Of a stretch of 64,000 nucleotides of DNA, positions 35,994-47,219 are shown piece by piece (position 1 is the first letter of the stretch; each line of letters starts with the position of its first letter). Origin of the DNA: Lepidurus packardi (Eukaryota; Arthropoda; Branchiopoda; Notostraca; Triopsidae). Made by a program: the position numbers and the translations under genes. The stretch covers positions 3,043,001 through 3,107,000 of the forward strand of contig JAKZAN010000006.1 in assembly GCA_023053545.1 (NCBI GenBank). Direction: 5' to 3'. The notes beneath the pieces are model-generated. The model worked only from the letters and a program-made list of their open reading frames with translations, made no database searches and had not been told where the DNA came from.

Positions 35994-38741
35994 TCACGGA
36001 AGCGTGCGACAAATTACAGCTCTTTCTAATACGGTCCACACGTCAGTCTGCCTTTGGCTTTGCACCGAGAAAAGGTCTGATTTGAGAACCTCCAATTCGG
36101 CCAGAATCTCTCTGATCGGGTCAATGGCTTCGTATACGACCGCTACGAAGCTTTGCACTTCCCTATGCCAAACCGTATAAACATAAAAAAGAAATAAAGT
36201 TCAAAATACTTGTACGCTTCGTAAAAGCTATCTAATAAGCTTCCTCTGGCTTTTAAGTTCCTCAAGACAATTTTAGCCATATCAACGCTATCTTCTGGTT
36301 GGCCACGTTCGTCTCGAGGCGTCTTTCGTAGCTTTTCGTATACCTGTAACCCAGCTTCGTATCTGGATGAAAAAAAAATACAAATAGTGAGGAGAAAAAA
36401 TACTATATGCTTACATGTTGTCGAATTGGAGATCGGGTTTGGCACTGGCGGTGTTTTTGCAAACTTTATTCAAAGTTGCAGTGATCTCCGCTACACACGA
36501 GTCCAAGCGAGCTAATTTTTCACGGACACGATCGATTTTCGAAAGAATCCATTCATCCACCTGTAACCAACTCCTTACCATTGCATCAGACGCTGTAAAA
36601 AATAAAAGAAAAAAGAGCTAAGACAAACTTCTGATATAATTGCACGATATCCTTTACGCAAACCGCCTCGCTGAGCCTGTTCGGCATATTTTTCCTCGTC
36701 TACTTTCAAGCTGGTGTAAAACAATTCGTACTGGGCCACCAACGCACTGAACTGAGAGTGACAACGTACAGCGTACTGTCGTAACTGGGCAGTTTGGTGC
36801 GTCACATGCATCCTAAAAATGAAATCAAGAAAAAGAGAACGTAGTACAAAACCACATCCAACACATGAAGTCAGGTTGACGTACATGAGTAATCGTTGGC
36901 ACTGAAAGAGCCGTTTGTAGTTTTCTGCTTCTTGGCGTAGGAAGTAGACAGCTTGCGCCCAGCATCTGCGGCGTGCGACATATTCTATGTTGGCCCGCGG
37001 GTTATTTAACATATAATGAAGAAACTCGGGATAATTTGGGTTCAACACGGGGCACTCCCTGGCTAAAACGCTTGATTTCTTAAACAAGAACAGTAGGGAA
37101 CTTGGTTCTCCCTACAAAAAAATTTTTCTTTATGAAAACAAAAGCGTGATTCAAAGCTAAAAATCTGTCTTACTTCTGTTGAACAAAAAACCTGCATAGT
37201 CGTTAGTGTACGATCTGTTACGGTGCCTTTGGGAGTCAATAAAAGCTGGTCATCGACCATAATTCCTGTTTCTCTTTCTATCCACGAGTGTAAATGTGCG
37301 ACGGAAGACTGATTACTTGCTATGTAACTGAATTTGTGCATGGTATCAAACCACAGAATGTTCAAAGACTATAAGAAGACAAACGAATTAGAGGCCACAA
37401 CATACGGAAACAATTTTACTTTGGTCTCCGCTATTTCTTGAAACAAAGCCATGAAAGCACGTGGAGTTTCATCTTCTTCTGATTGATCCGAATCCCGACC
37501 ACGCTGAAAAGGATCCCAGTCTAAGAGAACCCTTAGCCACTGTTCGATTTGATTTTTTAAAATACTACATCAAACCACGGAGTTATATATTTATAAAAGC
37601 GAATCGACGACGGAAATACTTATTAATGTGGTTCTCTCGAAACAAAGTTTTAGAATGGACAATTTCACCGTCAGGTCTCTGGTAGACACAAATTATATCT
37701 CTTTCTTTGTTTTCTACGTAGTGCATCCTATAAGAAAAAAAAAATACTAAATAGCAGAGATAATGGAGTCAAATTAATGTTACACATACCACTGTATTCC
37801 AGGTAGGTTCGGCAAGAATGGCCGTGTGCCTGTGACACACTCGAAGAGACAGATTCCCAAACTCCAATAATCTACGGTAGCCGTGTATCTAAGCCAACGA
37901 ATGTGCTTCAGTTCCAAGATATAGGGGATGTAGTATCAGTATTACCTATCTTTGCCAAATAATTCTGGAGCAAGATATTGTAGAGTTCCGACAAACGACT
38001 TACAGGCACTGCTTTGGCTAACATCTTTCGCATACCCCAGGTCAATTAATTTATGAACCACCTAGAAACCAAGTATTTAGGCGACAAAGGAAACCTTACA
38101 CAACTTGCTTTTACTTTTCCATTCAGTCGTTGCAAGACTACGTTTTCGGGTTTGATATCTCGGTGGATAATTTTAAGCGAGTGTAGGTACAGCAGTGCAG
38201 CTACCACATCTTGTATAAGCAACAAAATACCCTCTTCCGGTATTCCGCAACAATTTTCAGGCCGATTTAACGTCTAGTCCAACAAAACAATGCACTCGCT
38301 CGAAAACCGGATTAATTTGTTTTAAACCATTGTATATTACCTGTCTTAAGGAACCCCCTGTGCAATACTCTATGCACAATATTGGCAATCGAGCAGAAAG
38401 TATTTGTAATGGTTCCGGTGTAGCGTACGCCTTTACGATATTCGGGTGTTCGATTCGTTGCATCATTTCGACTTCCTTCGACCATCTTTCCTTCCAACGA
38501 TGCGAACCCTGGGCTTCTTCGGACCACAAACACATCTTGAGAGCTAGACAATATAGGTTAATATTCCAGTGTCATTGTAACACGCTAAATTACCAAGATG
38601 CTGCCCAGTTTCTTCATTTTTCCAAAGACCGACCTCCCCAAACCCCCCGCTGCCCAAACTGCCGAGCTTCTTCCAAAACCCGACCTCAGAAATTTCTTTC
38701 GTATCTGTGTCGCTCGACGAAGAATCATTCAAAGCTGCCAT
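35994..38741 (-). CDS. IKK: IKK-beta-like inhibitor of NF-kB kinase
   Basis: Ser/Thr kinase that phosphorylates IkB proteins to release NF-kB. Exons in reading order: 38741-38594, 38543-38341, 38273-38100, 38061-37946, 37888-37790, 37727-37620, 37564-37420, 37368-37174, 37111-36885, 36812-36646, 36592-36415, 36362-36210, 36162-35994; 693 aa. The glycine loop is [12 protein letters not shown], the ATP lysine is in ALKM, the catalytic loop is [13 protein letters not shown] and the DFG equivalent is DLGYAK. The activation loop [16 protein letters not shown] keeps the two serines (about 193 and 197) matching human Ser177 and Ser181. Then come the kinase C-lobe, a ubiquitin-like domain (about 331-396) and a helical scaffold/dimerisation domain. 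The C-terminus ends without a visible LDWSWL-type NEMO-binding motif. The donor at 36646 (ATC|GTGCAA) is weak but required by phase. Head to head with SIRT1. Confidence 0.93.
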
Positions 38742-38981
38742 TTTTTGACGAATAAAAAAACTTGTAATGATCTCTCATTTCCTATCAAGCAATTAATGGA
38801 ACATAGCTGAAAAACAAAAATAAACGTAACTTAAAGTAAACAAATAGCTATGGACTCATAAGAGTTTCCATGGTAAAATCCGACTCAAGCTTTACACTTC
38901 TGCCATTCGCTATTTCACGTCTATTTACTAAAACTCACCGCTAGTTGTCGCTGAACGTTGGTTTTCTGACTCTCAGTCGCC
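38742..38981. promoter_or_regulatory. Putative bidirectional promoter of IKK and SIRT1
   Basis: Only 240 bp separate the two start codons, which face away from each other, so both 5' UTRs and core promoters must be packed here unless an upstream non-coding exon exists. I see no TATA box. I did not identify a convincing NF-kB site by eye. Confidence 0.7.
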
Positions 38982-41811
38982 ATGGCGGAGGATTGTGTTT
39001 CCGTGATACCAAGACCCGCAAAAAGGTGCCGTTTATCTGTTACCCGTGAAGATTTGTCTCTCCTGACAACATCTGGAACTACAGGTAAGAATGGTAGACA
39101 TTTTGCATGAGCTAAAAATCCTTAATTAAATCGTAGTATTACCTTAAATTGTGTCGTAACAACTGTGGCTTGGCTGACCGGGAACGCCCCCCTTTTCAAA
39201 CAGGACAGGTTAACTTTTTCGCCGTTTCTCCTGTGATGATACCTATACGTGTGTTGTATTTACATTAATTGAGCTTTATTAAAAATGAAGGGATATCAAA
39301 ATATTTTGTTATTTTCCCTGTTTGCAGGTGACGCGATTTATGTAGGAGGAAGACTTGGTAGTATCGACATGTTTGCTGCAAGCGATTCTGGTTTTAGTGA
39401 ACTAACGTCTTCTGGATCAAGCGAAGATGACCAGGCGACACCGACGAATGATCAATCGCTGCCTATGAGGTATCTTTGAAAATTTTCCCGTCTGTTATCC
39501 AACTCTTTAATTTAGTGAACTTGGTACTGACTTATTGAACACCAGTCGAGATGAAGACCTAGAAGAGGATCAAGAGGTTAATGAAGAGGAAGAAGACGAA
39601 GATGATGAAGATGATGTGTCTTCTTCTTCCTCCAGTGAGGTATCGGTCATTAGTGGCCTTTCCGATTTAGGCGGTCATGACTGGGAGCCTACTGCAGGTA
39701 TATCAACTTGAAACTCATCCTTTTCCGGTTCTATGAAAAGACTTGACTTAGGTTCCATGAACTGGGTTCAACAACAGATGAATTCTGGTATGGATCCTCG
39801 TCGGATATTGGACGATCTGGTGCCTAATGCATCCCAGATTCCGAGCCACTTAGACGATGTCACATTATGGAAGGTAGGTTATCCGCTCATTAGAAATCAA
39901 ACATATTTATCTGGGAATTTTTATTGCTTAAACAGATAATCGTTAACATCGTTAGCGAGCCACCTAGAAGGAAGAAGCTTGATTATGTCAACACCTTAGA
40001 TGATGTTGTAAAGCTTCTACGTAGATGCAAGAAAATCTTAGTACTTACAGGAGCAGGAGTACGTTTATACTTGTTTCTATAGAAAATTGTAAAGCAAATC
40101 TTTTCTACAAAGGTATCGGTTTCGTGTGGTATTCCTGATTTCCGAAGCCGTGATGGAATATACGCGCGACTGGCAGTCGACTTTCCCGACCTACCTGATC
40201 CGCAAGCAATGTTCGATATCCACTATTTCCGAAAAGATCCCCGCCCATTCTTCAAATTTGCACGCGAGATATGGCCAGGCCAATTTACACCTTCACGCTG
40301 CCATCGGTAATTAAAAAATCTCCCTCTTGAAAAATAAGGTTGTCATGCGTTCTTATTTTTTTTTTTTTTAGCTTTATACGACTGTTGGAGCGTCAAAACA
40401 AAATCTTAAGAAATTACACTCAAAACATTGACACTCTGGAACAGCAAGCAAGCATCTCAAACGTAATTAATTGCCACGGCTCGTTTGCAACCGCTACCTG
40501 TTTAAGCTGCCAGCACCGCGTGGACTCGAAAGCTATTGAACAAGATATTATGCAACAAAAGATTCCTTTCTGTCCCTTGTGTATCCCAAGCCCCACTCAA
40601 GAACATATCGACGCTGTCTTGTCGGGTAAATTGAGTCAAATAATCCGGGGAAAACAAACTTTAGTAGGATACTTCGAAAATTAACACTTATTGGTTGTTG
40701 CAGGCAACACCTCTACACTTCCGCCCATCATGAAACCCGACATAGTATTTTTCGGTGAAAGTATGCCCGATGAATTTCACAGCGCCATAGCCAGAGACAA
40801 AGAAGAGTGCGATCTCTTAATAGTCATTGGTTCATCCCTGAAAGTTCGCCCGGTGGCCCTTATCCCAAGTATATTGACAATCAAGCTTTCTCGTGAATAT
40901 CTCTTAACATTTGTTTTAAATTTCCCAGGTGCCCTACCCGAGCACGTACCTCAAATTCTTATAAATCGTGAGCCTTTAAGACACAAGGTCTTCGATGTGG
41001 AGTTGCTCGGTGATTGCGACGTTATTGTCAATCAACTGTGCCACATGTAAGTTCCCCGTTGATGACGTACATAAAAGACTAGGATCATTTACGCATTTGT
41101 GATGATACTAGACTGGGAGAAGGCCAAGAAGAAGTCTGCTACAGACCTCCGTTGCAAGAAATCTCTCGACTGCCGTCCTCTTTGTTCACGTCTCGTAAAG
41201 CGTCGCCAATTCCTTCCTCTTCAGCTATGGCACTAGCTGCTTCAACCTCTGTGCCAAAATCAAGGGTCGAAGTCTTGCAAGGTGAATCATCGCGAAGAGA
41301 CAGTGGATTGTCAACGGACAGCGAAGCTCCAGATGCGGACGAAAATGAAGGCAAAAATGAAGAGGAAAAGCAGCCTGCTGACGGGGAGGAGGCAGTTGCA
41401 TTGAAAGGTTGGTGGCAACCGAGAATCCGCGCTAATTTAGCAGCGAGTTTGCCTGGTACGTCACAAAACTTGATAACTTCATCTGGTGGTTAATTTTTAT
41501 TTAATATTTTGTATATAGAAAATACGTATTTTTTCCCCCATGATGGACGCTATGTATTTCCCGGCGCAGAACTAATGTACGATCCCGACACCAGTGTGTG
41601 TTCGTCTGATAGTTGCCAGGACTCAGATGAAGACTACGAGCAGGAAGTGGACAGCCTCTCGCTCAGACACGAAGTTGTGAGTTTGGAAGAGTTGCAGCCG
41701 TCCCTCAGCTCTAGTCCAAGCCATAGGTTTAGCATAGAATCCTACGGAATTGGTGTTGTGGACACTGATTTGGAAACTAGTACCCATCCTTTGATTTCGC
41801 TGGATAACTAA
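38982..41811 (+). CDS. SIRT1: NAD-dependent protein deacetylase SIRT1/Sir2
   Basis: Class I sirtuin, removing acetyl groups from histones and transcription factors with NAD+. Exons: 38982-39084, 39328-39469, 39546-39697, 39752-39873, 39936-40058, 40113-40306, 40372-40625, 40704-40868, 40929-41046, 41112-41455, 41519-41811; 669 aa. The start ATG is in the context CGCCATGGCG. The N-terminal region is acidic and serine-rich. The catalytic core has GAGVSVSCGIPDFRSRDGIY across an exon junction, TQNIDTLEQ, the catalytic His in NCHGS (about 314), zinc cysteines in TCLSCQ and FCPLC, KPDIVFFGE, and GSSLKVRPVALIP. After a variable Ser/Glu-rich linker the last exon carries DGRYVFPGAELMYD, the equivalent of the vertebrate ESA segment that completes the SIRT1 active fold. 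Poly(A) signal at 42638. Confidence 0.97.
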
Positions 41812-42900
41812 ATTAATTTATTCGGGACAAGCTTTTTGTACATAGGGCTGTCTGTGTTCCTTGTCAAATTTAAAATGTAATATACATCGTAGGAGTTTCC
41901 CTTTCTTGTTTACGTGTACAGCAAACCTTAAAAGGTTTAGGAAAAGTTTCGATCGAATGGAAAGATTTGTATATAGTTTTGAAGCCTAAAACTGCTCCTG
42001 GGACAGTTTGCAAGCATAGTGCACTCCTTTTGAAGATAGTCGTATTTTCTGCGGTTACCATGTTCTGTTTTGTTCGAAAAAAGAAGAGAGGGAGATGCTT
42101 AATAGGGTGGGACCATAATTTTTGTATGGGGATTGCCGTAGATTTACTTCGTACAACTTTTGGTCATCCAAAGATTTGCTTTGTCTTTCAGTTGTACCAA
42201 GTTTTGTGCTAGCTTGTGGAACTACCTCGAGCACAAGACTGTTCAGCTTTACAGACACAGCACGAAATATTTATGTTGAAAAAAGCGAATCTGTCCTTTT
42301 TTGTTTTGTTTTTCTGGTTAGTGTGAAAGGAAAAGTGAGATATATTGTATTGGTAGTAAGTTTTGGTTCTACGTTGAGGGTGATTCGTATTTAGCGAATA
42401 TCTTTGTCTTTTGGCTGTGCATTTCTGTCTTTTACGTGAGGTGAAGGGAAGGGTTTGTATAGAATTTCGAAGATATGTCAAAAGTTCTTGGGTTTTTGTT
42501 TCTTTGTCTGTACTGTTTTCGTCCGGCCCCCACGCCATGCAAGAATCTCCTTTAGTTGCAGTCTCACCAGTTTCATAGTGTATTCGAGTTATCTTCCTTA
42601 ATAGACTTCTAATTTTGATTTAAACGCGTTTTTCTCAATAAAAAAAAAAGAGATCATGAAAATTGCTTTTGACCTATTCGTTAGAACTTGGGCAAGTAGC
42701 TCTCCTCCAATTATTTACAAATTGCCGCCGTTGAGTGGTGGCGTCTTAAATTATCAGTAGCTTGCATTTGCTTCCGCGCCAACCTCTAAGGCGCACTTAA
42801 CAATCCACCACGTGGGGTTTACGGTTAGCGTGCGCGTCTGAATATTCTGTTCATTTTGCAACGGTTTCACGAGTGAATACAAAACTTCTATATACAGAGT
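41812..42900 (+). other. SIRT1 3' UTR and short intergenic gap
   Basis: About 830 nt of likely SIRT1 3' UTR up to the AATAAA at 42638, then about 260 bp to the next start codon, which must contain that gene's promoter. No additional coding exon recognised. Confidence 0.6.
42638..42643 (+). terminator. Poly(A) signal of SIRT1
   Basis: AATAAA followed by an A-rich run, 827 nt after the SIRT1 stop and before the next gene on the same strand. Confidence 0.6.
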
Positions 42901-44761
42901 ATGGCCCCTCTAGCGCAGGTAAGATAGACAATTGCAAGTTATGCAACTTAACATTTTATAACGAGTAAATTGTAACAGTTACTTCACTTGAACGTTTCTC
43001 CCGAAAGGAAGGTCGTGGTCGTGGTGGCGGTGGATTCAGGGGAGGTAATCGAGGCGGAGATCGAGGCGGTTTTCAGCCACGTGGTCGAGGTGGGGATCGT
43101 GGTGGTTTTCGCGGTGGTTTCCGTGGCGGAGATCGCGGTGGTTTCCGCGGCGGAGATCGAGGTGGTTTCCGCGGAGGTAGCCGTGGAGGTGGACGCGGTA
43201 GGGGTGGTTTTGATGGAGGACGAGGCGGCTTTGATGGCGGTCGAGGTCGAGGCGGCTTTGACGGTGGCAGAGGAAGAGGAAATTTCAGAGGCGGTCGCGG
43301 AGCTGGCGGAGGTCGGGGAGCATTTGGCGGAAATAATCAAGGCAAACGCAGGGATGATACTCGACCTGGAAGCGCTGCTCGTCTCAACGAAGTTAGAGAT
43401 GGCTTGCAACTTCGAATTGTATTCGCCAACGAAGCCCCATCCGAAGAAACTTTTAAACAGTCCTACCCTGGGTTCCACTCATGGCACACACGAGAATACG
43501 ACAGAGATGACCTTAAAATGTAAGCGTGCCCTCCTAAATTATCCCAGACATTAATATTAATTCTCTACCTTGGTAAAGTGTGGAACATTTGGCGCTATTC
43601 ACTGATGTAGAATCTCTTGAAAAGACCAAAAAGGCGTTGACCAAGGATGATGACGTCACCACAGTTGATTATATGGGACTCAACTCTGACAAATATAAGG
43701 TAATTTTTTGCACCTTGAATAGGAACATATGAATCTGTAACGGAATAATCATAGAATCCTGGCAAAGAAGTCAAACAGCTCCACGCGGTATTTACACAAG
43801 AATTGAGCGAAGAGGATGTAAAAGGCATTCATGAAAAGATAGTCAGTGCAGAGCGCAAAGGAGGCGGGTATGTGTATTTGCTTATCCTTCTGGAATTGCG
43901 ATTCAGCTAATGGTTGGTGACTTTTTTATGGATAGGTGGTTTATTGAATTTCCGACCACAGAAGAAGCCAAAGAGGCATTGAAAACTTTGCAGCCTCAGC
44001 GCGAACAGCTCAAAATCGCTTACATCAAAGCGTCTTTTGCAATTCAGGATGCTGACGAGATCCGGAACGGAGTCCGGAAAGATATGTCAGTTTTAAAATG
44101 TCCAGCGTACCCAAGCAGTTCATCTAACGTTATTTCTTTTTTTCATGAAGGGTCGTTTTACGGGATGTTTCTAAAGAAGCAAGATTAGAGGATTTTGCAA
44201 CAGTTTTCCCTAACGCCATTGCTTTTCACATGTACAAAAACACGTTTCCAGACTCAGCTTATTGGTCAGTAACTCCAGTGCTATTCGAGTGCATCGTTTC
44301 CAATTTTTAAAATTTCGGTTTTCTTGAAACAGCCATGCCTATGTAAAATTCGATGCTGGCGAAGAGTGTGAAGCCGCTCTGCAGATGAAGAAACTGAAAA
44401 TCAAAAACAAAAAAGTTTTTGTTATCCCGGCGCATTCTACGCTTCTCCAAGACACGCCCCATTTGGGTAAAGCAGAAAAACAAGAAGAAAAATTGAACGC
44501 CAGGAAAGCGGAATTGGAGAGCAAAGCTGCTCCTGCTGCTAAGAAACAAAAACTAGAGGTAAATTAATTGTTGTTGCGAAATCAGAACATTTTTTATATT
44601 ATATTTTTCTGGAAAATTCTTAGTCTGCCAAGGATGATAAGGAAGACGAGGAAGCAGATGACGATGCTGAAATTGACGAAGAGGAAGAGGGAGAAGACGA
44701 AGAAGAGGAAGATGAAGAAATGGAGGAAGGAGAAGAGGAAGAAGAAAGCGACGATGATTAA
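42901..44761 (+). CDS. RGG-box RNA-binding-like protein with acidic C-terminal tail
   Basis: Exons: 42901-42918 (MAPLAQ), 43008-43519, 43579-43699, 43755-43867, 43936-44085, 44151-44264, 44333-44558, 44624-44761; 463 aa. All phases agree; two donors are GTCAGT. Residues about 7-118 are almost pure glycine, arginine, phenylalanine and aspartate, with repeats such as GGFRGGDRGG, a typical GAR/RGG domain bound by RNA and methylated on arginine. The central part (about 135-375) has segments that look like diverged RRM folds, for example LQLRIVFANEA, GGGWFIEFPTTEEAKEAL and CHAYVKFDAGEECEAAL. A lysine-rich stretch precedes a tail of about 45 residues, mostly Glu and Asp. This suggests a nucleolar or RNP protein, but I do not recognise a named orthologue. 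The order (GAR first, acidic last) is the reverse of nucleolin. Confidence 0.85.
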
Positions 44762-44883
44762 AACGTTAATTTTTACTGTTGTTTTGTGCCAGCTAAACAA
44801 TGTTTCCTTGTATAAGAAGCAGTATATTGTTTTAGCCATTTATTACAACATTCTTCTCGTACAATTGAAAGAAAAATAACAAT

Positions 44884-44889
44884 TTTATT
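44884..44889 (-). terminator. Poly(A) signal of ASH2
   Basis: AATAAA on the minus strand (TTTATT on plus), 35 nt past the ASH2 stop. It lies in the 162-bp gap between the convergent stop codons, so the transcript of the RGG gene probably overlaps it. Confidence 0.6.
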
Positions 44890-44923
44890 GTCTCAAAGTG
44901 AAACGGTTACATACACAGATTCA

Positions 44924-47219
44924 CTAATAGCAATTGTCCAAACGTAATTTGCCCTCGGATTCAGTCAAGTAGAGCATATCCGCCGTAGCTTGTTCCGCAA
45001 TGAATTCTTCTGATCTCTCCGAAACCTAATGTAATAAAACAAAGGAATAGCTTTGTAAGGTATTTTCGTATACTACTTACACCACGAATAGGAACGTCTT
45101 TTGGAGGAAACTTGAAATTGGGACCGAAATTCACCGATACCGTTACGCTTTTGAACACGGAGACTGCCGGGTAGTAATTGCCAGCAAAAACATCCTGAAA
45201 AGCAATTCCTTGTAAAACGCCATTCTTGTAGAATCGAATCTTGCTTCCTTTGAGAGTTTTTAGGTGTTTGGTAGCTTCTTGAACATCGTCCCTATCTTCA
45301 TAATACAAGTGGCTCTTAAACTTCACTAACGGCTACGGAATGCGGGAGGAGGCGTTACTGAACCGTTATCTCTTTGAACTGATTGAAAAGCTCACCCGGT
45401 CTTTGTACGTTGGAGGCAAGTACAAGTCGTTTGCGTCAGGGAATTCGATGAGAACGCCTAAGGTATCTCCTTCCCCATAACCTTCCGAGAAATGTTTCCC
45501 CGTGGCTTCATGGAAGACTGTGCCTTTCCTAGAGAGTGGGCTTTATATGATTATGACAGTCCCAATGTTGCTTTGTTACGAACAACCTCGATCTCCAGGA
45601 ATAGCCAAACTTATCGTAACCCAAGGGGGCTTGCAGGTTTCCGTACGCTTGAGACCAGCCAATTCGTGTGGCAGAATTCTCGGGCATTTCTTCAATAGTA
45701 CATTCCCAGTACCACGACCCACGATTAACAACTAAATGAGCAGGACCGTTAAGTGAACTTTGATGCGTACATCGAGTTGGGCTTACAATGAGTAGCTCGC
45801 ACCATGCAGTAGCCCTTTTCTCCTGTCACGGCCATACGATCTTCCGCTACTTTTAACTGCGGAGCTCGATCGTGGAGCGCTAACAGCACATTGGTGGGGT
45901 TAAGAGGTCGATATAGCCAGCCAGGGATTGGTTTACCAGCCCAATCGCTACTCTCGTCAAACTCTTGCCTGTGGGAAGATAAAAAGACAATGTACGGAAC
46001 AGGTATATAGCTGTGCAATGGCCACATCGCTTGATAGCTAACCGGAAAGGGGCGTGTGGATCAGGTTCGGCTAGGATGTAGCGATACCCATCTTTGTTAA
46101 AAGGATGTTCCAGAGGATAGCCATGGGGCGGTAATTTAGGGGTGTTCAAGTCGCTTCGAGTCTTCTTGAGTCCCCCAGCACCTTGTTCAGGTATACGACG
46201 CTTATAGCCACGTCCTTTGGAAGCGGCTCCAACTGCATGCATCAGGACTGTTAGTAAAAGCGAAACTTGTCACAACATCCTGAATTATTACCATTTGAAA
46301 TTCCCAAGTCTGTAATTTTCAAGTGGCCAGCTCGGATCATGGCTTCGTAGTTGGGACGTATCGTGCTGACGTCCAGTGACATTAGGCCGTACAAGGCATC
46401 TGCATTAGGCTGATTGCTTTCTTGGTTGTCGAGACACAAGAATATCAAACCCCGTTCTTTTTGTAATGTTTTTATCACCTAAAAAACACAAAAAATGGTT
46501 AAGCCTACTTTCGTTCATCCAAAGTTGGAAGGAAATAGGAGACTTACTGTCGCATGCCATGATTGTGTGACACGGCGGGGCATAGTTGTTAAACCTTCCC
46601 AGCGAGTTTCCATGTAAGGAATGATTTCCTTATCTCTCCAAAAGTATTGGCGGGAGCTTCCTTCCTTGTTACTCAGTTGAACCAAATTTGCAATGGCGGT
46701 AATACACATTTGGCTAAACTCTACCAGAGTATACAGTTAAGAGAAAGACAAATTAGGAAAACAGTTGATTTAGTCCTTTTTGAAGATTTTCGCTTACGCG
46801 CTTGGTTCTTTTTAAAGGTTTCCAGCCCACTTGGTGAGCAGTTTTTGCACAGAAATACATAGTTCATCATGAAGGGGACAAGTTTGCCCAGCTGATAGCT
46901 TATACAAGACTCGTGGAACCATCTCATACAACTGGCGCAAAGCAGCTCCACAATATTCATGTTCCTATCCTTCCCACTAAAAATAAATACAGTTTAGTCA
47001 TTACTTTGCCCGTTATGCACGGTGTTACCAATAGCAATTTCCTTCGCGCTCTTGAGGCTGAACTTTGCCTTCTAACTTGGTCAAGTCGGTTTCTGACTGG
47101 GATTTTTCAGTGACTGGCAAGGACGTATCCATTGACTCATTCAAAATATCTTTAGACTGGCCCGAGTCCAGTTCTTGGCTTATCAGTGGAACCTCCATTA
47201 AAGAGATTTGGCCATCCAT
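44924..47219 (-). CDS. ash2: ASH2, core subunit of COMPASS/MLL histone H3K4 methyltransferase complexes
   Basis: Nuclear scaffold that with WDR5, RBBP5 and DPY30 activates SET1/MLL enzymes. Exons in reading order: 47219-47029, 46976-46798, 46720-46548, 46478-46292, 46232-46043, 45968-45787, 45731-45587, 45528-45396, 45332-45081, 45025-44924; 577 aa. After an acidic Ser/Thr-rich N-terminus comes the atypical PHD finger and winged helix ([37 protein letters not shown]). The middle contains a basic stretch ([10 protein letters not shown]) and [19 protein letters not shown]. The SPRY domain follows ([65 protein letters not shown]). The C-terminal helix [15 protein letters not shown] matches the DPY30-binding motif. 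Close to vertebrate ASH2L throughout. Confidence 0.96.

Noticed and set aside
38330-38755. 141-codon plus-strand frame overlapping the IKK start
   Set aside because: Antisense to two well-supported kinase exons, no homology, and the splice signals belong to the minus-strand gene.
42984-43554. Long open frames on both strands over the glycine/arginine repeat (164 and 188 codons)
   Set aside because: They are shadows of the RGG-encoding frame: low-complexity Val/Ala/Glu or Ser/Thr/Ala readings. The true frame has correct exon joins on both sides.
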